Below, piece after piece: positions 1-9,788 of a stretch of DNA of 64,000 nucleotides (the first letter of the stretch is position 1; each line of letters begins with the position of its first letter). This DNA is from Deltaproteobacteria bacterium (GTDB lineage: Bacteria > Desulfobacterota > DSM-4660 > Desulfatiglandales > Desulfatiglandaceae): positions 144,299-208,298 of the forward strand of contig JAFDIV010000002.1 in assembly GCA_019307815.1 (NCBI GenBank), written 5' to 3'. The notes under the pieces were generated by a model. It searched no databases, was not told the DNA's origin, and saw only the letters and a program-made list of their open reading frames with translations. The translations under genes and the position numbers were made by a program.

Positions 1-189
1 GTATCCATTTATTATGTTAATACGCAGTCTATCTGGAAATAGGAGCTCCTTGTTGGCCGTATTCAGCACACGAGCCCAGCCCTGTGCTTCGGAGACATTC
101 TTGAAAGAAGCGGATCAAAAAGTACCTGCTAATAGGTTCATGTTCTAGTGATCTAGTAAAAGATTTTGGGAAACAGGAAGGAGAAATCA

Positions 190-444
190 ATGGTACGGCC
201 ACCTGTAAAGATTTATACCCTGAGCACGTGCGGACATTGCAAGGCAACCAAAGGACTGCTGGAAGATTGTGAGGTGAAATTTGAGTTCACCGATGTTGAC
301 CTTTTGGAAGGTGAGGAACGGGCTGCTGCATTGGAGGAGGTTCGAAAGGTAAATCCGAACTGCTCCTTTCCCACCATCATTATTGGCAATACGGTCATTG
401 TGGGGCATCGTGAGGACGAGATCAGAGCTGCCCTGGGGCTGTGA
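190..444 (+). CDS. Glutaredoxin-like thiol oxidoreductase
   Basis: This 84-residue protein has a glutaredoxin/thioredoxin-fold layout. A beta strand leads into a TCGHC redox motif (Cys14, Cys17), and a Phe-Pro-Thr stretch (SFPT, about residues 64-67) matches the cis-Pro segment of the fold. The CGHC motif suits dithiol-disulfide exchange in the cytoplasm. I chose the ATG at 190 because AGGAAGGAG lies just upstream at suitable spacing; an in-frame TTG at 166 has no such site. It stands alone upstream of citrate synthase, separated by about 280 bp with no gene. The family call is firm; the physiological partner is unknown. Confidence 0.85.
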   Translation: MVRPPVKIYTLSTCGHCKATKGLLEDCEVKFEFTDVDLLEGEERAAALEEVRKVNPNCSFPTIIIGNTVIVGHREDEIRAALGL

Positions 445-727
445 ATATATTTCATCAATTGACTCTCCCTGCAGCAAGCTGCGGGGAATGCGCTCGCTGA
501 GCATTTTCAATAAGACGCCCTCTGGTTTCAAGTTTTCCCCATGTCCTTTTAGTCATCTGAAAACGGTATTTTCTGCCCAACACAACTTTGCTTCTTTGTC
601 TAATGGGAAGGCTCATGTTTTCCTCCAGATGAAAATATTGGGCATGAGGGGCTTTCATTTCTTCTGGTATGGTGGAGAGATTTTTGCTAGGATCACGGCT
701 TAATATTAATACGGAGGAATTGTGAGA

Positions 728-2029
728 ATGGGAAAGACAGCGACACTGATAATTGATGGAAAATCCTATGAATTGCCGGTCATAGAGGGAAGTGAAGGAG
801 AAAAGGCTATAGATATATCGGCCCTGCGCAGGGAGACCGGGCTCATAACCTATGACCCAGGGTTTGCTAATACAGGTGTGTGCAAAAGCACTATCACATT
901 TATGGACGGAGAAAAAGGCATACTGCGTTACCGAGGTATTCCCATAGAGGAGTTGGCTGAGAATTCCACGTTCGTTGAAACATCATACCTGCTTATTACC
1001 GGCCATTTGCCAACTAGAGCGGAGTTAAACCGATTTTCCGTGATGCTAAATGATCATTCTTTGGTCCACGAAGATATGCGTCATTTCTTTGAGAATTTCC
1101 CCAGACGCGCCCATCCCATGGGCATATTGTCTTCGATGGTGAACGCCCTTCGTGCCTTTTATCCGGAGCTGCCTGAAGAGGAAGAAGAGATTAATATTAC
1201 CTTTGCCCGGCTTCTTTCCAAAGTCAGGACTATGGCTGCCATGTCCTATAAAATATCGCGTGGCCATACCGTAATATATCCGCGGCATGACCTGACCTAT
1301 TGTGCCAATTTTTTGAATATGATGTTTGACTCACCGGTCAGGCCTTATATCATTGATCCGGAGGTTGTAAGGGCCTTGGAGGTATTTTGGATACTTCATG
1401 CTGACCATGAGCAGAACTGCTCTACAGCAGCGGTCAGATTGGTGGGTAGTGCAAAGGTAAACATCTATGCCGCTATTTCCGCAGGTATTTGCGCCCTGTG
1501 GGGGCCTTTACATGGGGGCGCTAATCAGGCGGTGGTGGAGATGCTTCAGCAAATCCTTGACAGCGGGGGAGACCCAAGGCCCTTCATTGAGAGGGCTAAA
1601 GACAAAAATGATCCTTTTAGACTGATGGGGTTTGGCCACAGGGTGTATAAGACCTATGACCCTAGGGCACGTATCATGAAACAGACTTGCGATAAGATCC
1701 TCGCAAAACTAAAGCGAAAGGATCCTTTATTGGATGTGGCTAGGAGACTGGAGGAGATGGCGATCAAGGATCCTTACTTTATAGACCATAACCTTTATCC
1801 AAATGTGGATTTTTATAGCGGAATTGTGTTAAGGGCCATTGGGATTCCACTAAACATGTTTACGGTGATGTTTGCCATTGGCCGACTGCCGGGATGGATC
1901 AGCCAGTGGAAGGAGGGGCGGTACGACCCGGATTGGAAGCTTTACAGGCCCAGACAAATTTATACGGGGGACAAGGAGCGGCACTATATCCCCATTGATG
2001 AACGTCCTGCCAGAGAAATGGAGGATTAA
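728..2029 (+). CDS. gltA: Citrate synthase
   Basis: Citrate synthase condenses oxaloacetate and acetyl-CoA to citrate at the entry of the TCA cycle. At 433 residues it has the length of the hexameric type II enzymes. The conserved catalytic blocks are visible: HADHEQNCSTAA, GPLHGGAN, GFGHRVYK and NVDFYSG, covering the two catalytic His regions and the Asp. The start is ATG 728, 10 nt after a GGAGGAA site; a GTG at 722 is in frame and adds only two residues. The next gene begins about 95 bp downstream on the same strand. Confidence 0.95.
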   Translation: MGKTATLIIDGKSYELPVIEGSEGEKAIDISALRRETGLITYDPGFANTGVCKSTITFMDGEKGILRYRGIPIEELAENSTFVETSYLLITGHLPTRAELNRFSVMLNDHSLVHEDMRHFFENFPRRAHPMGILSSMVNALRAFYPELPEEEEEINITFARLLSKVRTMAAMSYKISRGHTVIYPRHDLTYCANFLNMMFDSPVRPYIIDPEVVRALEVFWILHADHEQNCSTAAVRLVGSAKVNIYAAISAGICALWGPLHGGANQAVVEMLQQILDSGGDPRPFIERAKDKNDPFRLMGFGHRVYKTYDPRARIMKQTCDKILAKLKRKDPLLDVARRLEEMAIKDPYFIDHNLYPNVDFYSGIVLRAIGIPLNMFTVMFAIGRLPGWISQWKEGRYDPDWKLYRPRQIYTGDKERHYIPIDERPAREMED

Positions 2030-2122
2030 AAGGAGACATGGAATTCGGCCTAGGGTTTGATATTCGCCCTGGTTTGTCCCAGAGCTGGTAATGGGGTTAA
2101 GAATAAAGGGAGGAAACAGATA

Positions 2123-2644
2123 ATGGACCTGAGAATCCTGGAGAAGATGGACAGGCCGGATTTGATGAAATACATACGGTTCCTTTTATGGCACTATCGC
2201 GTGGTAGATGCCTTTTGGTTTATCTACATAGCAGAGCGGTTTGACCAACCCATGGCAGAACGCATTAATGAGCAGGTTTGGAGACGGGTCTCCGCAATGG
2301 CGGCCAAGGATCTGGTGGATAGGTTTGACATTAAGAAGAAGGGCCTGGAAGGGTTTGTTGAGGCCCTGAGGCTTTTCCCCTGGTGTATCCTGGCGGGATA
2401 TGAGATGGAGATGAAAGGGGACCAATTGGAGATTACAGTGCCTTCCTGCCCAACCCAGGAGGCCAGAATTCGCAGGGGGCTTGAGGAATTTGTGTGCAAG
2501 GAAATGCATCGTGGGGAATTTGAGGGATTTGCCCGTGAAATAGACCCACAAATCCGGGTCCAATGTCTCTTTGCCCCACCGGATCCCCACCCAGAGGATA
2601 TGTTTTGCAAATGGAGATTCTATCTGGAACAGGAAGACGGATAA
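2123..2644 (+). CDS. DUF6125-like protein of unknown function
   Basis: This 173-residue soluble protein resembles the DUF6125 / L-2-amino-thiazoline-4-carboxylate hydrolase-like group. It has a helical N-terminus, a central CILAGYEM segment, and a C-terminal half with spaced cysteines (PSCPTQE, FVCKEM, VQCLF, FCKW) and a PDPHPEDM motif. The start is ATG 2123, preceded by GGGAGGAAA; an upstream in-frame extension to 2057 lacks a ribosome site. The stop lies 3 nt before the GGDEF gene, so the two are probably co-transcribed. Family recognition is from memory and no substrate can be assigned. Confidence 0.6.
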   Translation: MDLRILEKMDRPDLMKYIRFLLWHYRVVDAFWFIYIAERFDQPMAERINEQVWRRVSAMAAKDLVDRFDIKKKGLEGFVEALRLFPWCILAGYEMEMKGDQLEITVPSCPTQEARIRRGLEEFVCKEMHRGEFEGFAREIDPQIRVQCLFAPPDPHPEDMFCKWRFYLEQEDG

Positions 2645-2647
2645 AAC

Positions 2648-4003
2648 ATGGAAGAGCTTGAAAAAGAGATTCGAGATTTAAAGAGAGAGCTGTTTGATCT
2701 CGAGAAGACCTTTTACCACGAAAAAGAGGTTCTTATTGGTCTCATCAATACCCTCGCTGTGGCCGCTGCTCGGTTTCCAGGTATTTCCCAAGAACTGGAG
2801 GCTATTAAAGACAAACTGGATCCCTCACAGGAGCTTCCTGTTGAGGAGCTTGAATCCCAGCTTGGGGCCCTAAAAACCAAAGTCCTTGCCACCGATGTAG
2901 ACACAATAGCATCTGAAGACCTAGAGAGAGTGAAAGGGCTTAAAGAAACGGTTGTGGCCGCCTGCAGGATGCTCCGCAGGGTGATTATATCGGTGACTGA
3001 GGATCTGTATCCCTTAGACAAACTCCTCACAGAGAAGGCCATTGGCATTGACATCAACTGCAAGGGGCCTATTACAACAGGGGATTTTGACAAGGCTTCC
3101 AAGGCCTTTTTGGGCTTTGTGAGTGGGCTCAGGAAAAAGATAGAAGATGATTTTAGGTACATTAACGAGACGTTTAGGGTCCTACTTGAACAGATAAAGG
3201 AGTTGGAAAGAAGTCTCACTAAGGAATTTGGCGGTGACGAGCGGTTAAAGGAAATTGAATACTTTGAGATGAACATCAACCAGGAAATGGGCTCCATTGT
3301 CAGATCCTTTGATATCCATACCACTATTGACGAGATCAAAGCCGTGGTGATGGAAAAGATTAAGAAGATCAAGGAGGTGGTTTCTCTTAGGAAAAAGCGT
3401 GAGATGGAACGGGCAAGGGCTGCCAAAGAGAATATAGAGCGGTTGCAGCAAAGGATTGCAGAGGCTGAACGTCAGGCCCAGGAGATGTCGAAAAAGGCCG
3501 AGGAACTACAGACCGTGGCCATGAAGGACGGACTAACAGGTTTGTATAACCGAAAGGCCTTTGCCTTGCGGATTGAGAGTGTATTGAGGCGGACGAAGGA
3601 TTCTGGTGAGCCTTTTTCCCTTATCATGTTTGATGTAGACGGGTTTAAGGAGATTAACGACACATTCGGGCATGTGGCTGGTGACAAGGTGTTGAAGAAA
3701 GTGGCTGAATGCTTGAGGAGCTCATTTCGCGAGAATGATTTCATCGCCCGTTACGGTGGGGATGAGTTTGCAGTTATCATCGAAAAAATGGGCCGGCCCA
3801 TGGCACTTGAGAGGCTGGGGGCCTTTAAGAAGAATCTTTCCAAAATACGTTTTGTTTCGCACAAGAAGGGGGAGATACGATTGACTGTAAGTAGCGGGGT
3901 TGCCGAGTCCTTTCAAGGGGATACTGCCGAAGCAGTTATTGAGCGGGCTGATCAGGAGATGTACAAAGAAAAGAACAAGAAAAAACAAAACGTTACTTTG
4001 TAA
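2648..4003 (+). CDS. GGDEF-domain diguanylate cyclase
   Basis: This 451-residue protein is predicted to make cyclic di-GMP from two GTP. The C-terminal GGDEF domain carries an intact GGDEF active-site loop (about residues 370-374). An RxxD inhibitory I-site (REND) lies exactly five residues before it, so product feedback inhibition is likely. The N-terminal two thirds is helical and charged, ending in a coiled coil (about residues 245-300) that should dimerise the catalytic domains. There is no transmembrane segment and no recognisable PAS, GAF or receiver domain, so the input signal is unknown. It is probably in an operon with the DUF6125-like gene 3 nt upstream. Confidence 0.9.
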   Translation: MEELEKEIRDLKRELFDLEKTFYHEKEVLIGLINTLAVAAARFPGISQELEAIKDKLDPSQELPVEELESQLGALKTKVLATDVDTIASEDLERVKGLKETVVAACRMLRRVIISVTEDLYPLDKLLTEKAIGIDINCKGPITTGDFDKASKAFLGFVSGLRKKIEDDFRYINETFRVLLEQIKELERSLTKEFGGDERLKEIEYFEMNINQEMGSIVRSFDIHTTIDEIKAVVMEKIKKIKEVVSLRKKREMERARAAKENIERLQQRIAEAERQAQEMSKKAEELQTVAMKDGLTGLYNRKAFALRIESVLRRTKDSGEPFSLIMFDVDGFKEINDTFGHVAGDKVLKKVAECLRSSFRENDFIARYGGDEFAVIIEKMGRPMALERLGAFKKNLSKIRFVSHKKGEIRLTVSSGVAESFQGDTAEAVIERADQEMYKEKNKKKQNVTL

Positions 4004-4263
4004 CAGCCTAGGGCACGGGACCCACGCTCAAGGGTTCAAAAATGGGGACAACAGTTTCCGTTGACGCCCACGAGCCGGGATATTCTTCTCCAGCGAGCGT
4101 ATTTCAGTCCTGAATCAGGAGAGATGAAGGACGGGCTGTCAGCGTGCAACACCTAAGTGCAACTAAGACGAACCTGAATTGCGGGAGGTGGAAAAGGAGC
4201 ATCGGCTTTCCCCGGATCCGGAACCCACTAAAATCACAGATCCCAGACGTCAACTTGCACTTT

Positions 4264-4653
4264 TTAGGGCCTTGCTTTTCCCGGTACAGTACTTGTGGGG
4301 AAAATGGGTTTCATCCCCAGGTCTCTGTCCGGGTAAAGGCCATAGGGGCTCCCGCTGTGACAGCCGGGCCAACATCGTATTCGGTAGTAGCGCATGGGTT
4401 TGTCAGGAATGGCTCCATCCCCGGGATACCAAACGCCTGGAGCGATGGGGTACTTCCATTCTTTGGCGGCCGGGAAGGGTTCCGTGCTGGCAGCAATTGC
4501 TTGGCCGGATTCCTTTTCTCCCGTACCTTCATTAAGAGCGATTTGCCGGTTTGATTCCTTCCTTTCCTGCAGGCCTTGCTGGCTGTTGCGGATCAGGAAT
4601 CCTGCAATGACGACCAGGCATACAAGGAAAATCATCAATAAATAATTCCGCAT
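4264..4653 (-). CDS. Small membrane-anchored protein with a CxxxCH motif
   Basis: This 129-residue protein is unrecognised. It starts with a strongly hydrophobic segment (about residues 4-21) that would be an uncleaved signal anchor. A charged linker follows, then a periplasm-facing tail rich in Pro, Tyr and Trp containing RCWPGCHSG. That motif is CxxxCH, one residue longer than the standard CxxCH haem-attachment motif, so haem binding is possible but unproven. The start is supported by AAGGGGG 8-9 nt upstream of ATG 4653. It is alone on the minus strand between plus-strand genes. Confidence 0.5.
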   Translation of the reverse strand: MRNYLLMIFLVCLVVIAGFLIRNSQQGLQERKESNRQIALNEGTGEKESGQAIAASTEPFPAAKEWKYPIAPGVWYPGDGAIPDKPMRYYRIRCWPGCHSGSPYGLYPDRDLGMKPIFPTSTVPGKARP

Positions 4654-5087
4654 TGTTTAACCCCCTTGTCTTGTTCTTCAACTCACTGGCAGAAGAAAAA
4701 GATCGGAAAAACCGACCAAATTGTACAATAATCTCCTTTGATTATGCAATCAGTAATCCGGTTTCCCTCAGCAGGTTGTTGAAGCGATCCACATTGACTT
4801 GGCCCAGGGGGCATTCACTTCGTCCAGGAAGGAGGCATAAAGGATTTGGCTTGGATGGTAAGAGATAATAAAAAATTCTTTATATCAGGGAGAAATGGAA
4901 GGATTCGAATCTCACCCCCACTTCTATAACAATTCCCGGGCCGTTGATCGCTTTTTTGGTGTACCTGATTCATCCTAAGGCCCGAGACCCCAATCCTTGA
5001 CACCTTCCAGGCCATCTCTTATGATTCCAGCGCTGCCTACCGCTTGCCAGTGTGGGTGAATCCTGCCCACACATATGATTCAAGGGA
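4654..5087. other. Intergenic region, possible gene remnant
   Basis: About 430 bp without a confident gene. On the minus strand, roughly 4751-4815 reads as a plausible protein tail (VDRFNNLLRETGLLIA then stop), but the frame has no start and no recognisable body upstream. It may be the decayed end of an older gene. I see no clear terminator or promoter. Confidence 0.3.
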
Positions 5088-6383
5088 GTGCTAAAGGAAG
5101 TGAAGGGACTTCAAGTCTCAAACCCGGATAGAAGCACGGTAGATCTTGCCAGCGGCCCTCTTAGGATTTGTCTGTTGAGCTATCGAAGCAATCCCCATTG
5201 CGGTGGCCAAGGGGTATATATCCAGAACCTGAGCCGGGCCCTGAAGGATCTTGGCCATCATGTAGAGGTGGTCTCCGGGCCTCCAGATCCTCAGTTGGAT
5301 GGGGACATTCCTGTGTTCAAGCCCAAGTGCCTGGATCTGTACAACCCTAACGATCTTTTCCGGGTTCCGTCTTTGCGGGAGCTTGCCAATCCCATCAATC
5401 TGGCCGAGTGGCTCGGGGTATGCACCATGGGGTTCCCCGAGCCATTCACCTTCGGGCTCAGGGCCTTTTTGTTTTTAAGAGGCCGATTCCGTCACTATGA
5501 CATTGTGCACGACAACCAGAGCCTTTCTTACGGCTTGATGGCCATTAAGCGGTTTATTCCCACCATTGCAACTATCCATCATCCAATCACGGTGGATCGG
5601 GATGTGGCGGTCCGCGAGGCCGTGTCCCTGTGGCGAAAGGCCCAGGTCATGCGGTGGTACTCATTTGTTGGAATGCAGAAGCGGGTATCCCGCAGGCTTG
5701 CCCGGATTATTACGGTGTCAGAACGGGCAAAGCAAGACATCAGCCATGAGTTCCGCATTTCACTGGACAGATTTGTGGTGGTCCCCAATGGAATAGATAC
5801 CCGGCTCTTTCGGCCGATTCCAGGGCTGGAGCGGGATCAAAACAGGGTGATAGTGACCAACAGTGCTGATATGCCACTAAAAGGACTCCATTATCTGTTA
5901 CTGGCTGTTAAGGAGGTCTCTATACATCGTCCCGTGAATTTGGTGGTTATTGGTACACCCAGGGAAAACGGGAAGGTAGTGCGCTTGATCAGTGATCTGG
6001 AAATGGGAAAGCTGGTGACCTTTACCGGACGGGTCAGCGGGGAGGAATTGGTGCGTCACTATGCCAGGGCATGGGTGGCAGTGGTTCCTTCCCTTTATGA
6101 GGGATTTGGCCTACCTGCAGGCGAGGCCATGGCCTGCGGGGTCCCGGTAATAAGCACCACCGGCGGTGCCCTTCCAGAAGTAGTGGGAGATGCGGGGGTG
6201 CTCGTGCCCTCGGGCGACCCCCATGCCCTTGCAAGGGAGATAGCAGCACTTCTGAATTACCCGGGAAGGGCCAGGGAGCTGGGAGAGGCTGGTTACCGAA
6301 GGGTGCGTCAATATTTTACATGGCAGAGGGCAGCCCAAAGGACCGTTGAGGCCTATCGGGAGGTGATCCGTGATCACTATTGA
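5088..6383 (+). CDS. GT4-family glycosyltransferase
   Basis: This is a retaining GT-B glycosyltransferase of family 4. The N-terminal Rossmann domain begins with ICLLSYRSNP and a glycine-rich loop (HCGGQGVYIQNLSRAL). The C-terminal domain has FTGRVSGEELVRHYARA and the EX7E donor-binding motif in EGFGLPAGEAMACG. It should transfer a sugar from an NDP-sugar to a cell-surface acceptor at the cytoplasmic membrane face. The start is uncertain: GTG 5088 and GTG 5100 both lack a strong ribosome site. The gene overlaps the following methyltransferase by 14 nt, so the two are co-translated. Confidence 0.88.
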   Translation: MLKEVKGLQVSNPDRSTVDLASGPLRICLLSYRSNPHCGGQGVYIQNLSRALKDLGHHVEVVSGPPDPQLDGDIPVFKPKCLDLYNPNDLFRVPSLRELANPINLAEWLGVCTMGFPEPFTFGLRAFLFLRGRFRHYDIVHDNQSLSYGLMAIKRFIPTIATIHHPITVDRDVAVREAVSLWRKAQVMRWYSFVGMQKRVSRRLARIITVSERAKQDISHEFRISLDRFVVVPNGIDTRLFRPIPGLERDQNRVIVTNSADMPLKGLHYLLLAVKEVSIHRPVNLVVIGTPRENGKVVRLISDLEMGKLVTFTGRVSGEELVRHYARAWVAVVPSLYEGFGLPAGEAMACGVPVISTTGGALPEVVGDAGVLVPSGDPHALAREIAALLNYPGRARELGEAGYRRVRQYFTWQRAAQRTVEAYREVIRDHY

Positions 6384-7098
6384 TTTTTCCAGGCTTACCA
6401 TAAGGAGAGGGGATTGTATCCTGGATGTGGGATGTGGGTCAGGCCGACATAGCTCTGCTGCGGCCAGGCAAGGCCGTGTTACTGTTATTTCTTGTGATCT
6501 AAAACTGGAAGAGCTCATGGAGACCAGGGCTAGGCTCGATTATGAACGGGCCTTGGGCGTTCAGGGAGATGGGGTATGGGCTGGGGTAGTAGGTGATATT
6601 AGATCTCTCCCATTCAAGAGTGACGCCTTTGATATAATTATCTGCTCTGAAGTCTTGGAACATGTCTTGGAACATGAAAAGGCGGCTGCGGAACTCATTC
6701 GGGTGTTGAAGGGAAATGGGATCCTGGCTGTAAGTGTTCCCCGCTATTGGCCTGAGCGGGTGTGCTGGGCCCTTTCCAGACAATATTACGAGGTCAATGG
6801 CGGGCATGTGCGGATCTATAGAAAGGGAGACCTTATAAGCCTGTTTGAATCTCGCGGGCTGAGGCCATTTGCTCATTACTTCGCACATAGCCTTCATACC
6901 CCTTATTGGTGGCTGAAGTGCCTGATGGGTCCCACCAGAGACGGCCTCGGGCTTGTACGTCTTTATCATGATTTCTTGGTATGGGATATGATGAGAAGGC
7001 CGAGGCTCACGGGCCTTCTTGATTCATTGCTCAACAAGGTGCTGGGCAAAAGCCTGGTGGTGTATTTCAAAAAGGAGAAACATGTCCATCGTAATTAA
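6370..7098 (+). CDS. Class I SAM-dependent methyltransferase
   Basis: This 242-residue methyltransferase has the SAM-binding motif ILDVGCGSGRH near residues 16-26, an acidic SAM-ribose contact in SCDLK, and a Methyltransf_11-type motif IV region (DIIICSEVLEHV). The target is not deducible. Its position between a glycosyltransferase and a terpene-cyclase-like gene, overlapping both, suggests a lipid or glycan substrate. The start is GTG 6370 inside the end of the glycosyltransferase gene, preceded by GGGAGGTGATCC. Confidence 0.85.
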   Translation: MITIDFSRLTIRRGDCILDVGCGSGRHSSAAARQGRVTVISCDLKLEELMETRARLDYERALGVQGDGVWAGVVGDIRSLPFKSDAFDIIICSEVLEHVLEHEKAAAELIRVLKGNGILAVSVPRYWPERVCWALSRQYYEVNGGHVRIYRKGDLISLFESRGLRPFAHYFAHSLHTPYWWLKCLMGPTRDGLGLVRLYHDFLVWDMMRRPRLTGLLDSLLNKVLGKSLVVYFKKEKHVHRN

Positions 7099-8191
7099 GA
7101 TCCGTGACCGTCGCTACGGCCATTTGGGATCCATGCTGGCGGCTGCTGATTACATTGCCCATATCCAAAGGAGGGACGGGGAAATCCCCTGGTCCAGATG
7201 GGGGAGGACGGATCCCTGGGATCACGTGGAAAGCGCCATGGGACTCACAGTAGGTGGGTACCGATCCCGTGCAAGAAAGGCATACCTATGGTGCGCAGAT
7301 AAACAGCTCCCCGACGGTAGTTGGTGGTCCTGCTACAGGCGTGGCAAGCCTCGGAGGGGTGCCTATAAGGACTCCAATATGACTGCGTACCTGGCCACCG
7401 GAGTATTTCATTACTACCTGGCCACTGGGGACAAGGCATTCGTGTATACCATGTGGCCTGTCGTGGATAAGGCCATGGCCTATGTGGAGGGGCTTCAGGC
7501 CGGGACTGGCCAGATTTATTGGGCCCAAAAGGCCGATGGCACCACTGACACCAAGGCGTTGCTTGCAGGGTCTTGTTCCATTTATTTCAGCATTGGGTGT
7601 GCCATAAGAATAGCCCATCTAGTGGGCGAGCAAAGACCCAATTGGCTGCACATGAGGAGGCGATTGCAAAAGGCCATTGTGGAGTATGAGGAGCTCTTTG
7701 ATGTATCCACAAGAAGATATGCAATGGACTGGTATTATCCTGTACTCTGCGGTGCATTGCGGGACAAGGCGGCCCATGAAAGGATAGAGGGGCAATGGGG
7801 CCGATTTGTAATCCCCGGTATAGGAGTACGTTGTGTATGTGACAGGCCTTGGCTTACCATTGCAGAAACCTCAGAGTTGGTGATTACCCTTGCGGCAATG
7901 GGGCGGATGGAACAGGCCAGGGAGGTGCTAGGTTGGATTAAAAATACAAGATACCGTAACGGCGCCTACTGGACCGGATTCACCCTACCTGACTGCCGTA
8001 TCTATACCAAGGAAAAGACCACGTGGACCGCTGCATCAACCCTGTTGGCAGCAGATATTGTGTATGAAATAACCCCTGCATCAGAGTTGTTTAGCCATTC
8101 CTTTTGGGAAGGGATTCTTGATACTGCCATTGACGTAGAGACCCCACGGCAGGTCAGCCATGACGAGCCCATGGCCACTGCAGCCTTGTAG
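7082..8191 (+). CDS. Terpene-cyclase/prenyltransferase-like alpha-alpha barrel protein
   Basis: This 369-residue protein has helical repeats and aromatic, glycine-containing turns (RRDGEIPWSR, QLPDGSWWSC, QKADGTTDT) like the squalene-hopene cyclase / prenyltransferase-beta fold, and it also recalls glycan-acting alpha/alpha toroid hydrolases. I see no canonical DXDD cyclase motif, so a true triterpene cyclase role is doubtful. ATG 7082 follows AAGGAG at good spacing, and an in-frame extension to 7019 has no site. It overlaps the methyltransferase gene by 17 nt, completing a three-gene operon with the GT4 enzyme. Confidence 0.65.
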   Translation: MSIVIKIRDRRYGHLGSMLAAADYIAHIQRRDGEIPWSRWGRTDPWDHVESAMGLTVGGYRSRARKAYLWCADKQLPDGSWWSCYRRGKPRRGAYKDSNMTAYLATGVFHYYLATGDKAFVYTMWPVVDKAMAYVEGLQAGTGQIYWAQKADGTTDTKALLAGSCSIYFSIGCAIRIAHLVGEQRPNWLHMRRRLQKAIVEYEELFDVSTRRYAMDWYYPVLCGALRDKAAHERIEGQWGRFVIPGIGVRCVCDRPWLTIAETSELVITLAAMGRMEQAREVLGWIKNTRYRNGAYWTGFTLPDCRIYTKEKTTWTAASTLLAADIVYEITPASELFSHSFWEGILDTAIDVETPRQVSHDEPMATAAL

Positions 8192-8207
8192 GTTTTCGTT
8201 AGAAGTC

Positions 8208-9788
8208 CTAGAGGGTGTCATTCCACTGCCAGTGTAACCTTCCGTTTTCCTCATAATAATATAAGTTACCATGCTCTTGGGCGAATGCCAGGGCCTCCCG
8301 CACCTTTTGCGGGCTGTGAGGAAGTGTTCCATCCAAATGGGTAATCAGGGCCTCCAATGGCTCTTCTCGCGGTGAGGGCACGGGAGTGGTTCCATGGTCT
8401 TCGATAATGGATTTCATCATCAGATCATAGATGATGGAGGTATAGGCCAGTTTTTTATATTGCCAGACCTCTTCCTCAGTGGCCTCACGGGCGTGCATTC
8501 GGCGCTCGATATCCCCTAGCCATTCATGAAACTTGTTCTCCCATTCCATGACAATGGCATTCATCATGTCTTTGGTTACAGCGCCTGTTTCCACAATAGC
8601 CCGGTTGGCATGATACTGGCCCCAGTCATTGGTAAGTATCCTGATGCCCAATTCTTCGGCTTTTTCTCTCACTTCAGTGCCGGGGAAGGGGGCCAGAAGG
8701 TGAAAGCCGTAGGAGGCACCCATGTCTTTTAAGCGTCGGGCAAAATCCACTGTCTGCTGAAGGGTGTGAGGTGTCTCTCCAGGAAGGCCCAAGATGAAAG
8801 AGGCATGAGGGGTTATACCCACCTCAGTGCACATGCTGACTGCCGTCATTACCTGGTCCAGGGAAATGCCTTTTCGTATGGTCCTCAGGATTTCGGGGCT
8901 TGCTGACTCCACCCCGAAGCTCAAGGTGTGGCAACCTGCCTCTTTCATCTTTTCAAGAAGGGAATGGGTTACTGTATCCACCCTTGCAAAGGCAGCCCAT
9001 TCTATGTTGAGGTTCCTTTGAATGATATGGTTGCAGGTGGCGATACAGCGAGACTCATTGGCCGTGAACAGATCGTCGGCAATATTGATCTGTGGAAATC
9101 CGAGCCGGGAAATGGACTCCAATTCATCCGCCACTACTCGGGGAGACCTGAACCTGATCCTGCTCCCACCCATTTTCCGGCCCACACAGAAGATGCACTT
9201 AAATGGGCAGCCTCTGCTGGTGGTCATGGTGATGGGCATGCCCAGGGCCCTGTATCGTCCCAGGGGCAGAAGGTGTCTAGCAGGCCGGGGGAGCTGTTCC
9301 ATAGATAAGGGCTTTTTTGGGCTTTTGGTAATATGGATGCCTGCGCCGTCTCGGTATGCGACCGCCGGGATTCTGGACCATTGCTTCTTGGCCTCCAGTT
9401 CCCTGGCAATGGAAACAAGGATTTCTTCACCCTCCCCTTGGACCACCATATCCAATTCCGGGAATTCCATCAGTGTTTTCACTGGGCGAAAGGTGACATG
9501 AGGCCCTCCCATAACCGTGAGGACTTCAGGGTCAGTGGCCTTTACGTCCCTTACCACCCTGATGGCGTGATCAAAGGTCATGGTAACGGATGTCACTCCC
9601 ACCACTTGGGGACGAAAGTCGGCCAATATATCCTGTAATTTTTCCTTGCTGTAAGGATAGACTACAAAGTCAGCCACCCTCACCTCCACTCCTGCTTCTT
9701 CAAGGGCGCCCGCAAGATATGCAAGCCCCAAGGGTGGGGAGGGGGTCTCAGATATGGGATAATGAGGGTTTACAAGCAGCACTCTCAT
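8208..9788 (-). CDS. B12-binding-domain radical SAM protein
   Basis: This 526-residue protein has an N-terminal cobalamin-binding Rossmann domain (MRVLLVNPHYP; VTVMGGPHVT-like strand; VVQGEGEE) followed by a radical SAM core. The 4Fe-4S cluster motif is CPFKCIFC (CxxxCxxC, about residues 191-198). The GGPH and GEGE signatures are typical of this family, whose members methylate or rearrange unactivated carbons. The C-terminal about 150 residues are helical and specific to the subgroup. It converges on the terpene-cyclase-like gene (16 nt apart) but lies on the opposite strand, so it is a separate unit. The substrate is unknown; lipid or hopanoid modification is one context-based guess. Confidence 0.88.
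   Translation of the reverse strand: MRVLLVNPHYPISETPSPPLGLAYLAGALEEAGVEVRVADFVVYPYSKEKLQDILADFRPQVVGVTSVTMTFDHAIRVVRDVKATDPEVLTVMGGPHVTFRPVKTLMEFPELDMVVQGEGEEILVSIARELEAKKQWSRIPAVAYRDGAGIHITKSPKKPLSMEQLPRPARHLLPLGRYRALGMPITMTTSRGCPFKCIFCVGRKMGGSRIRFRSPRVVADELESISRLGFPQINIADDLFTANESRCIATCNHIIQRNLNIEWAAFARVDTVTHSLLEKMKEAGCHTLSFGVESASPEILRTIRKGISLDQVMTAVSMCTEVGITPHASFILGLPGETPHTLQQTVDFARRLKDMGASYGFHLLAPFPGTEVREKAEELGIRILTNDWGQYHANRAIVETGAVTKDMMNAIVMEWENKFHEWLGDIERRMHAREATEEEVWQYKKLAYTSIIYDLMMKSIIEDHGTTPVPSPREEPLEALITHLDGTLPHSPQKVREALAFAQEHGNLYYYEENGRLHWQWNDTL

Noticed and set aside
2..148. Open frame from the window edge to TAG at 146 (plus strand)
   Set aside because: Forty-eight codons without a stop, but no recognisable protein content and no way to see its start; chance is as likely.
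4815..5015. 66-codon minus-strand ORF upstream of the glycosyltransferase
   Set aside because: No family, no ribosome site; a neighbouring frame looks more protein-like over part of the stretch, so it is not a gene as it stands.
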